A stretch of DNA of 64,000 nt from Spongiibacter thalassae (GTDB lineage Bacteria; Pseudomonadota; Gammaproteobacteria; Pseudomonadales; Spongiibacteraceae): positions 1 to 64,000 of the forward strand of contig NZ_JAAWWK010000003.1 in assembly GCF_012272835.1 (NCBI RefSeq), read 5' to 3'. Positions 1 to 6,863 of the stretch are shown here, one piece after another. Under the pieces are notes generated by a model. It searched no databases, had not been told where the DNA came from, and saw only the letters and a program-made list of their open reading frames with translations. How positions within the stretch are numbered: position 1 is the first letter of the stretch; each line of letters opens with the position of its first letter. A program made the translations under genes and the position numbers.

Positions 1-70
1 CTTCGCCTTCCTTCAAAATGGTGACGATCTGCTCGTCGGTAAACCGCTTCTTCATGTCCGCATTCTCCAT
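1..70 (-). CDS. IS3-family transposase OrfA, N-terminal fragment
   Basis: Read on the minus strand from the ATG at 70 the product begins MENAD and continues MKKRFTDEQIVTILKEGE, with a second in-frame ATG at 55. This is the characteristic start of the IS3-family OrfA helix-turn-helix protein, which binds the element ends and is normally joined to OrfB (DDE integrase) by -1 frameshifting. Only about 23 codons are inside the window, so whether the element is intact cannot be judged. Confidence 0.8.
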   Translation of the reverse strand, partial: MENADMKKRFTDEQIVTILKEGE

Positions 71-123
71 CGTTTGCGGACTTTACTAAGTTCAGGCTGG
101 TACGGCTAGCGGGGAGCAGGTCA
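1..123 (-). mobile_element. IS3-family insertion sequence, orfA-side end (truncated by window edge)
   Basis: The first codons of an IS3-type OrfA read leftwards off the window. About 50 bases upstream of them, read on the minus strand, lies a sequence starting TGACCTGCTCCCC, the kind of terminus known for several IS3-family groups. I therefore place the element boundary near position 123. The opposite end, OrfB and any target duplication lie outside the window, so the exact boundary is an inference. Confidence 0.7.
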
Positions 124-697
124 GGGTTAACAAGTTAATACCGAGCCAGCACGGTTTCTCAGTTCAGAGGTCATTCCTCTTACTTATTGCTTTTAAAATA
201 TACTCTCAAAGCGCCTCCTGAAAAAGCGAGACGGCTCGGTTTCTGGCACAGCGAGTCCCCTTATCAGCGCGCCACATCTTACTAACCTATTGATATTCAC
301 TTGATTCGTTGGTCTTATCACCTGCAATCTGTGCTGTCGTTGTCGGCAAACCGAGCCACAACTGCGGCACGGTAATGCTCACTCAGCAGCTGTTTGCCGA
401 GCTCGTGAGAGCGCTGCAATCGGTCCTCCATGCTTTGTAAGTGCGAGAGCGGCAACTCGCCGATTGCGCTCGGCACCGTCCCCGAGAAAGACCCTGCTTG
501 ACATTGCCGCGTGCCTCATTACCACGAAAATGATAGTCGTCGGATCGCGTTCAGCGGTCAATCTCGCGCCCCGTGCCAAATGCCTCTAAAACCCTTGGGG
601 GTATGTAATCCTATATATCTTTACAACAAATAAATTTTGTGGCTCAATTAATGAGACAAATAAATAAATCGTCTTATTTCGTTAGCTGAGGCCCACA
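124..697. other. Intergenic region between the IS end and the P450-DUF3237 gene
   Basis: About 570 bases with no convincing intact gene. On the minus strand 431-318 a short frame reading MEDRLQRSHELGKQLLSEHY and ending at a TGA (318-320) looks protein-like and could be the leftover 3' end of a gene destroyed next to the IS, but it is too short to assign. The last 100 bases are AT-rich and hold the likely promoter and operator of the downstream P450. Confidence 0.4.
650..678. promoter_or_regulatory. Inverted repeat, candidate TetR operator upstream of the P450-DUF3237 gene
   Basis: AATGAGAC (650-657) and GTCTTATT (671-678) form an imperfect palindrome, 7 of 8 positions paired, separated by 13 AT-rich bases and ending 20 bases before the ATG at 698. 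Size and position suit an operator for the TetR-family regulator encoded immediately downstream of the P450. Binding is inferred. Confidence 0.4.
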
Positions 698-2464
698 ATG
701 AATACTTCCACTCTCAAGGTCGGTGACGTCGATCTGGCTGATACCAAGGTTTTTGAGCAAGCCGTTCCCCATGACTATTTTGCGCTGCTGCGCCGCGAAG
801 CGCCGATAACCTGGCAGCCCCAGCCAGAAGAGGAGAACGGTGGTTTCTGGAATATCACCCGTTACGCCGATATTGAAGAAATCGAGAAAAATGTTGAGGT
901 GTTTACCAGCCGCTGTGATATCAGCCCCATGCCGGTGCCCCAGTCCACTCTGGAAAACACCATTGATCACTCGATTATTATGAGTGATCCGCCGCGTCAC
1001 GGTTTTTTGCGTCGGTCCATTATGAAGGCCTTTACTCCCAAGGCGATCAAGCAGCTGGAGCAGACAATTCAGACCTGCGCGGTAGATGCGGTTAACGCGA
1101 TTATCGACAAGGGCGAGTGCGACTTGCACGATATGGCTGCGTACACGCCGATAGAAGTCGTGGCTGAAATTCTCGGTGTGCCCGCCCACGATCGTCAGAA
1201 GTTGTTTGATTGGGCCAATGCGATGTTTGGCAGCAGCGATCCCGAACTGTCGGACCCCCAGCGCAATATGATGGGCGCGTTTCAGATGTTTTCCTATGCC
1301 CGCCGTCTGGGCCTGGCGCGCCGGGAGAAGCCCGGTGAAGACGTATTCAGTATGCTGTCTGCCGCCGAGGAAGATGGCGAGCAGCTGAGCGATATCGATC
1401 TTGGCGCCACCTTTATTGTGCTGGCCACGGCGGGTAACGAAACCACTCGAACCCAGTTCCTACAGGGTGCACTGTTGCTGATGGAACACCCTGAGGTGGC
1501 TGCCCAGCTGCGGGAAGATCCCTCGTTGATCGACAATGCCGTTGAGGAAATGCTGCGCCTGACCACGCCGGCCATGTGTTTCGCCCGCCGGGCAACCCGC
1601 GACTACGAGATTAACGGTCAGTTGATTAAAAAGGGCCAGAAGGTTCTGATGTGGTATGTGTCCGGTAATCGGGACGAAAGCGTGTTTGAAAATCCGAATG
1701 TATTCGATATCCACCGCGCCAACGCGAACAAGCATTTGTCCTTTGGTTCCAGCGGTGCGGTGCATCGCTGTCTGGGGGCGAACCTGGCGAGAACGGAATT
1801 AAAGGCGATGTTGTTGCAACTGGTCACTCGCCTGCCAGACATCAAGCTCGCGGGCAAAGTGGATCGTTTGCGCAGCAACTTTACCAACGGTATTAAGCGT
1901 ATGCCGGTAGCGTTCAGTAAAAGCGAGCCAACCGGTGACGCCTCCCATGTCACCATGTATGCCTCGGGCTATGAGGCGGCGCTGAAGCAGGCCGCAGAGC
2001 ACAGTGAACCCGAGGTGATACTGGAAGCCAGCGCCAGTGGCCACGATATTCAGTTGGTGCATTTGGCCAGAGTGGAGTTGCAGCTCGGTGTGCCACAGAT
2101 TATTGCTGAAGGCCCACGGGGTACCCGGCTGATGGTTGATATTACCAAGGCCTCCTGGGAAGGGCCGCGCTTGAAGGCGGTTCAGGCACCGTGTCCTTCT
2201 GGTGACTGGGCAACGGTGAGCCCTGATGGGGCGTTGATGATTGATGTTCGTGCTACGATTGAAACCCACGACGGGGCGACGATATTCGTCACCTACGAGG
2301 GGCGCTCTGACTATTCCAAGGGCGGCACCGCGCCGATTATTGTTACGCCGAAGTTTGAAACCGCTGATCCGCGTTATAGCTGGTTAAACAAGGTGCAGGC
2401 AGTAGGTCGGGGGCGCTCGGAAGGAATGAGCAAGCTGATTTATGAAGTGTACGAAGTGCGCTGA
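698..2464 (+). CDS. Cytochrome P450 with C-terminal DUF3237 domain
   Basis: Residues 1 to about 408 are a bacterial class I cytochrome P450, predicted to hydroxylate a hydrophobic substrate using electrons from a ferredoxin. Visible motifs are the I-helix AGNETT (245-250), ExxR (E284-R287) and the heme-binding loop FGSSGAVHRCLG with Cys358 as thiolate ligand. The AGNETT helix and GANLAR after the loop resemble the CYP125/CYP142 steroid-side-chain group, but the loop is longer than the usual FGxGxHxCxG. Residues about 450-588 match DUF3237/UPF0311 (GTRLMVDI, WEGPRLK, SGDWATVSPDG, DVRATIETHDGA), a small beta-rich domain of unknown function normally found alone. There is no stop or frameshift between the domains, so this is a true fusion. 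A TetR gene follows 12 bases downstream of the stop. Confidence 0.9.
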   Translation: MNTSTLKVGDVDLADTKVFEQAVPHDYFALLRREAPITWQPQPEEENGGFWNITRYADIEEIEKNVEVFTSRCDISPMPVPQSTLENTIDHSIIMSDPPRHGFLRRSIMKAFTPKAIKQLEQTIQTCAVDAVNAIIDKGECDLHDMAAYTPIEVVAEILGVPAHDRQKLFDWANAMFGSSDPELSDPQRNMMGAFQMFSYARRLGLARREKPGEDVFSMLSAAEEDGEQLSDIDLGATFIVLATAGNETTRTQFLQGALLLMEHPEVAAQLREDPSLIDNAVEEMLRLTTPAMCFARRATRDYEINGQLIKKGQKVLMWYVSGNRDESVFENPNVFDIHRANANKHLSFGSSGAVHRCLGANLARTELKAMLLQLVTRLPDIKLAGKVDRLRSNFTNGIKRMPVAFSKSEPTGDASHVTMYASGYEAALKQAAEHSEPEVILEASASGHDIQLVHLARVELQLGVPQIIAEGPRGTRLMVDITKASWEGPRLKAVQAPCPSGDWATVSPDGALMIDVRATIETHDGATIFVTYEGRSDYSKGGTAPIIVTPKFETADPRYSWLNKVQAVGRGRSEGMSKLIYEVYEVR

Positions 2465-2476
2465 CAGGGGGTGGGT

Positions 2477-3193
2477 ATGATGGTGGACGCTGCTGCGCCG
2501 GCGCGACAGGAGAGTGTTTCCGGGGAGGTTTTGGCCGCTGCCGCACGGGTGGTAGCCCGCCTGGGAGTGCACAAGGTGTCGATGGAAGATATCGCCGCCG
2601 AGGCGAAAATGTCCCGGGCCACCCTGTATCGCCGTTTTGGCAACCGCGACATCATTATTGGTGCGCTGATTTCCCAACAGGCGCGCCCCTTTGTTGAAGA
2701 TGCTATCCGCCTGTCCAGTGGTGCAAAGAGTTTTGCTGAGCAGATAGAGATCAACACCGTTCAGGCGGTGTTGAATATCGGCCAGTACAAGGCACTGGCG
2801 GCGATTTTCTCCCAGGGTAATGATCCGCGTAATCTGGTGTTGATTCGCCCGGTGTATCGCGAGGTGGTACTGGTCAACCTGATTCCCTCGCTGGAAGCGG
2901 CCAGGGAGTCCGGGGAGTTGCGCGATGGCCTCGACAACGAAGAAGTTGCCGAGTGGCTGATGCGGGAATTTTTAATGCTGGTGTCCGAGGGGCCGTGGAC
3001 GGCAGAGCGGCTGCGTCGCCGAGTGCGCCAATTCCTGTTGCCGGTGTTGTTGAAGGACATGCCGGGGCAGGCGCAAGTTACCGAAAGCCCCAAGCCGACA
3101 GAGGCCCAGCGGCTCGATAATATGGAAAAGCGCCTGAGTGAAATTCAGCAGGCGGTCGCGCTGATCAGTCACAGTTTGCTGCACAAACCCTGA
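2477..3193 (+). CDS. TetR-family transcriptional regulator
   Basis: A dimeric one-component repressor candidate. The N-terminal helix-turn-helix is clear (VSMEDIAAEAKMSRATLYRR, about residues 37-56), followed by the usual helical ligand domain and a C-terminal tail with a possible short coiled coil (LDNMEKRLSEIQQAVALI). ATG at 2477 is preferred because a G-rich ribosome site (AGGGGG) sits just upstream; a GTG at 2471 is in frame. It begins only 12 bases after the P450-DUF3237 gene and is probably co-transcribed with it, so it most likely controls that P450 in response to its substrate. The palindrome at 650-678 is the obvious candidate site. Confidence 0.85.
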   Translation: MMVDAAAPARQESVSGEVLAAAARVVARLGVHKVSMEDIAAEAKMSRATLYRRFGNRDIIIGALISQQARPFVEDAIRLSSGAKSFAEQIEINTVQAVLNIGQYKALAAIFSQGNDPRNLVLIRPVYREVVLVNLIPSLEAARESGELRDGLDNEEVAEWLMREFLMLVSEGPWTAERLRRRVRQFLLPVLLKDMPGQAQVTESPKPTEAQRLDNMEKRLSEIQQAVALISHSLLHKP

Positions 3194-3210
3194 GGTTTTA
3201 ATCCTGGGTA

Positions 3211-3228
3211 ACGCGCCTTCCGGCGCGT
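3211..3228 (+). terminator. Stem-loop after the TetR gene
   Basis: ACGCGCC / GGCGCGT form a 7-base-pair perfect stem with a TTCC loop, 17 bases after the TetR stop. A run of seven T lies about 13 bases further on rather than directly after the stem, so termination is plausible but not textbook. Confidence 0.4.
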
Positions 3229-3313
3229 ATCACCTGCCACGTTTTTTTGTGTCCAGCCTGTTGGCACCGTAGAATCTCCCTCGTATTCACTCAGCAAACA
3301 GGCAGCACCGCTT

Positions 3314-4747
3314 ATGGATCACTCCGTTGGCAACGATCCCAAACGCGCACACGCCCTCGCCAAGCAAATGATCCAGGATATTGTGGCGGGCAGCCTCGGT
3401 GCCGACGCTTTTCTCGGCCGTGAGCCGGTGTTGCTGGAGCGCTATGGTGTCAGCCGCGATACCTTTCGCGAGGCCCTGCGCCAGTTGGAGTGGCTGGGAA
3501 TTGTGCGCACCCAGCGTGGCGCCAGAGGCGGAGTGTATGTGCAGCCCCCGAATCAGTCGGCAGTGGTGAATGTGCTGCGCGACTACATCGATTTTTCACA
3601 ACCCGGCTTTGGCGATTTACTGGCGGTGAGACGGGTGCTTGAGCAGGAATTGCTGCACGCGGCAATTGCTCGCCTTGAAGACCGCGATATCGTCCGTCTG
3701 CGTATTTTGCAGGGGCAGTTCCAGCGGGATATGAGTCGCGAACATTTCGTGATGCTGTTGTTTCGTTTTTATCGGCAGTTGATGGATATCGCCGACAACG
3801 AAGTGATTACCCTCAGCTTGATGCCGCTGCTGTTTGTGACCGTCGATCTGGCCAATTTTGAAACCCTCAGCGACAGCGCCTTCGCCGACAACAGTGAGCG
3901 AGCCTGGCACACCCTCAGTGCGCTACTCGATGAATTGATTGGCGGCAATGTGGTGGCCGCTAGCGGCCTGTTGTTGAGATTCCTCGATTTTACCGGGGCC
4001 TCGGTGCCGGACCAGATCGCCGCGCTGCACAATGCAGAGAGTTATCCCGACTGGTTTGATGCCCGGCGAAATAAACTGGCCAGGGGGCTGATTTACCGGA
4101 TTCATCAGGACATTCGCCGCAGTGGCTGCCAGCAGGGCGACCACCTGGGCACCGAAGCGGAACTGATGGCCCGCTATGATGTGAGTCGCAACACCTTTCG
4201 CGAGGCCTGCCGTGTGTTGGAGGTGGTGGGTCTGGTGGCGGTGCAAAAGGGTCGCGACGGCGGTTTGAAGGTGGCACAACCCCGCCCGGATAATGCGATA
4301 TCGGCGGTGGTGTACTACCTGAACGCCGTCAAGGTGTCTTATCTGAGTCTGACCCGGGTGCGCAATGCGGTGGAGCTTGCTGCGGTGCCTGCTGCGGTGT
4401 CGTCACTGAGCGACCAAGCGGCTGAGCACTTGACCGAGCTGCTTGCTGTGCAGAAAGCGGTGGTGGGTGATAAGCGCTTTGCGGCGGCGGCCATAGCCAC
4501 ACAGAAAGCGATGATTCGTTACTGCGGTAATCCGATCATGATTTTCTACTATGACGCCCTGCTGGACAGTATCTATTACCGCGATCAGGGAGCGGTGGCG
4601 CTGACCAGGCTGATGGAGCACGCCGAGCCAATAACGGCCAGCCAGTCGGTGATTATCGACGCGATGCTGCACCGCGACCGGGCGCTGGCGCGCCGCCGGG
4701 TGCTGCAGCACCATGCTGCCATCGAAAAATACGTTGGCAGCATGTAG
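3314..4747 (+). CDS. Doubled GntR/FadR-type regulator (two wHTH-FCD units in one chain)
   Basis: GntR/FadR regulators are usually about 230-250 residues: one winged helix plus an all-helical FCD effector domain, working as a dimer. This protein is 477 residues and shows the pattern twice. The first wHTH is near residues 10-75 (LLERYGVSRDTFREALRQLE, then GARGGVYV). The second is near 255-330 (LMARYDVSRNTFREACRVLE, then GRDGGLKV). Each is followed by a helical FCD-like segment. It could therefore act as an intramolecular pseudo-dimer or bind two half-sites with different effectors. It is convergent with the aldehyde dehydrogenase gene (5 bases between stops) and lies inside the catabolic cluster, which it may control. 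Confidence 0.85.
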   Translation: MDHSVGNDPKRAHALAKQMIQDIVAGSLGADAFLGREPVLLERYGVSRDTFREALRQLEWLGIVRTQRGARGGVYVQPPNQSAVVNVLRDYIDFSQPGFGDLLAVRRVLEQELLHAAIARLEDRDIVRLRILQGQFQRDMSREHFVMLLFRFYRQLMDIADNEVITLSLMPLLFVTVDLANFETLSDSAFADNSERAWHTLSALLDELIGGNVVAASGLLLRFLDFTGASVPDQIAALHNAESYPDWFDARRNKLARGLIYRIHQDIRRSGCQQGDHLGTEAELMARYDVSRNTFREACRVLEVVGLVAVQKGRDGGLKVAQPRPDNAISAVVYYLNAVKVSYLSLTRVRNAVELAAVPAAVSSLSDQAAEHLTELLAVQKAVVGDKRFAAAAIATQKAMIRYCGNPIMIFYYDALLDSIYYRDQGAVALTRLMEHAEPITASQSVIIDAMLHRDRALARRRVLQHHAAIEKYVGSM

Positions 4748-4752
4748 GGCGG

Positions 4753-6177
4753 TTATAGCATTTTATCGACGAAGCGCTGTTTCTTTTCGGTAGACGGCGG
4801 CGCCAGATATTTCCCCAGACTGAGCAGCCCCTGTTTATACACCGCCTTTTGGTGGCTGAACTGGAGGAAGCCATGGTGGCCGTGGTAGGCACCCATGCCG
4901 CTGTTGCCGACGCCGGCCAGAGGCAGGTCGGGGCAGGTAATATGTTGGGCAACATCGTTGAGGGTGACGCCCCCTGAGCAGGTTGTGGTGAGTACCTTGT
5001 CAATGTGCGGGCGGTTATGGCTGAAGCAATACAATGCCAGCGGTCGCGGTTTTTGATTGACGTAGGCAATGGCTTCGTCAAAGCGCTTGTAGGTCTTTAC
5101 GCACAGAATCGGGCCGAACAATTCCTCGTTGATTATTTTCAGGCTGTCGTTGGGGTTGACCACAAAACGGAACGGCATTTTGCGCGGAGCCTGAGTGAAA
5201 TCCTCGTTGGCGGGGTTCAGTGTGTCGATGCGACAACCCGCCTGTTCCGCCTCCTCGATATAACTGTTCAGTCGTTGCAGATGGCGGTCGTTAATGATGG
5301 AGGTGAAGTCGTCGTTGTCGGCGAAGCGCGGGAAGAAGCCGGTCATGACCCGCTTGGCGTGGTCGAGGAAGGCCTCTAGTTTGTCTTCAGGCAGCAGCAC
5401 ATAATCCGGCGACAGGCACAGCTGGCCGGAGTTCATCGCCTTCATGGTCATGGTGCGCTCGGCGGCCACCGCGATGTCGGCGTCGCTGTCGATCAGCACC
5501 GGGCATTTGCCCCCCAGCTCAAGGGTGACCGGCACCAGGTTGCGGGCGGCGGCGGCCATGACCGATTTGGCAATTTCCGGCCCTCCGGTATAAACAAGGT
5601 GGTCGAAGGGCAGCTGCGAGAAGGCGATGGCCGTATCCACGCCACCGGTGACCACCGCCATTTCGGTGGGGTCGAAGGCGTCGGCCACCATCGTGTGGAT
5701 TACCTCCGAGGTTGCCGGGGTCAGGTCCGAGGGCTTCAGCATCACCCGGTTACCGGCGGCAATTGCACCAATGGCCGGTGAGAAAGCGAGGTAGGCGGGA
5801 AAATTCCACGGTGACATATTGCCGACCACACCCAGCGGTTGATAGTGAATGTGTGCTTTAGCCCCCAGCAGGTTCATCGGCGCGGGGACTTTGCGCTTTT
5901 GCGGGCGCATCCAGCGTTTGATCTCCTTTTGGGTTTCCTTGGCCTCGCGGGTAGCAGACAGCACATCGGTCACCGTGGACTGAAAGCGGCTGCGGTGGCC
6001 GAAGTCTGCCGACAGGGCCTCAATGAGCGCGTCTTTGTAGCGCAGGTGAATATCGGCAATGCGCTTGAGCCGGTCTATGCGAATATCGGCGCTGGGAAAG
6101 CCCTCTTGCATAAAGCTTTCGCGCTGCTTGGCCAGTAGTTGTTGCAACTTGTCGTTGTCCGATAGAGGTGTAGTCAT
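4753..6177 (-). CDS. Coniferyl-aldehyde-dehydrogenase-type aldehyde dehydrogenase
   Basis: An NAD(P)-dependent oxidoreductase that turns an aldehyde into the carboxylic acid. The Rossmann and catalytic motifs are complete: VVGNMSPWNFPAYL, the general base in TLELGGK (Glu220) and the nucleophile in GQLCLSPD (Cys254), then EELFGPILCV. The 474-residue length and GQLCLSPDYV resemble the coniferyl aldehyde dehydrogenase (CalB) branch, whose members also act on other hydrophobic aldehydes. It is the last gene of a probable minus-strand operon, Ldi-like - TetR - ALDH, with 28 bases between it and the TetR gene. That context suggests it oxidises an aldehyde formed from an isoprenoid alcohol; the actual substrate is not visible. 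Confidence 0.85.
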   Translation of the reverse strand: MTTPLSDNDKLQQLLAKQRESFMQEGFPSADIRIDRLKRIADIHLRYKDALIEALSADFGHRSRFQSTVTDVLSATREAKETQKEIKRWMRPQKRKVPAPMNLLGAKAHIHYQPLGVVGNMSPWNFPAYLAFSPAIGAIAAGNRVMLKPSDLTPATSEVIHTMVADAFDPTEMAVVTGGVDTAIAFSQLPFDHLVYTGGPEIAKSVMAAAARNLVPVTLELGGKCPVLIDSDADIAVAAERTMTMKAMNSGQLCLSPDYVLLPEDKLEAFLDHAKRVMTGFFPRFADNDDFTSIINDRHLQRLNSYIEEAEQAGCRIDTLNPANEDFTQAPRKMPFRFVVNPNDSLKIINEELFGPILCVKTYKRFDEAIAYVNQKPRPLALYCFSHNRPHIDKVLTTTCSGGVTLNDVAQHITCPDLPLAGVGNSGMGAYHGHHGFLQFSHQKAVYKQGLLSLGKYLAPPSTEKKQRFVDKML

Positions 6178-6205
6178 AGTGTGATACCTGTCGAGTCAAC
6201 CGAAA

Positions 6206-6844
6206 TTAGAGATAGCGCAATTTGTCGAGAATCGCGTCGAGTTTGTGATGTACCGTGTCGTCCTGGGTGCTGTCGTCTTGTAACGGCCGCAGGGCATCGA
6301 CGATAAATAGCTGAAGGTAGCGGCCCAGCGCGCCTGCGTCGGGCTTCGGGGTCAGGGGAATACTGACCAGCACCCACATCTGGCGGAGAATCCAGTCGGC
6401 AACCTCCTCGGCGGGAATATCCTGGCGCACCCCGCCATCCCGTTGGCAGGTGGCAATAAATGGCTGAGTAATATCGGTGAAAGCTGCCGGTGCGCGGCTG
6501 TCTTCCCGATATAACAGGTGAATGGCTTGCCCGATGCTGGCCTCATCGCGGGGAAGGTAATCCCGTGACTGAGCGGTGCTGGCCAGCTGTTTGGCAAAGT
6601 GGAACAGCCTTTTGCGCGGACAAGTGGCTTGTTCTGACTCGCTGATAATGGCGCGCAGGCGCTCTGTCCACAGCTGGGTGACCACACAGGTAAAAAGGTC
6701 GTCGAGGTTCTTGAATTCCCGATAGAAGGAGGTGCGTGATACCTCAGCGAGTTGGCACAGCTCGTTGATCTGTGCCTCGGCCAGTGTGTGCTCGCGCAGG
6801 TAGTCAGTCGCGGTGTCGAGGATTTTTTGGCGAATAGAACTCAT
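6206..6844 (-). CDS. TetR-family transcriptional regulator
   Basis: A 212-residue TetR-type regulator. The N-terminal helix-turn-helix (INELCQLAEVSRTSFYREFK, about residues 26-45) is well kept, followed by a helical ligand domain. It sits between the Ldi-like gene (19 bases upstream) and the aldehyde dehydrogenase gene (28 bases downstream) on the same strand, so it is very probably part of that operon and autoregulatory. Its operator may lie in the AT-rich divergent promoter region 8763-9167. The ligand is unknown. Confidence 0.85.
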   Translation of the reverse strand: MSSIRQKILDTATDYLREHTLAEAQINELCQLAEVSRTSFYREFKNLDDLFTCVVTQLWTERLRAIISESEQATCPRKRLFHFAKQLASTAQSRDYLPRDEASIGQAIHLLYREDSRAPAAFTDITQPFIATCQRDGGVRQDIPAEEVADWILRQMWVLVSIPLTPKPDAGALGRYLQLFIVDALRPLQDDSTQDDTVHHKLDAILDKLRYL

Positions 6845-6863
6845 GGATTCTCACTGATGTTGA

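Noticed and set aside
318-431. Short minus-strand frame (MEDRLQ...) that looks like a protein C-terminus near the IS end
   Set aside because: It reads plausibly but has only about 37 codons and no supporting ribosome site or family match. It is mentioned only as a possible gene remnant.
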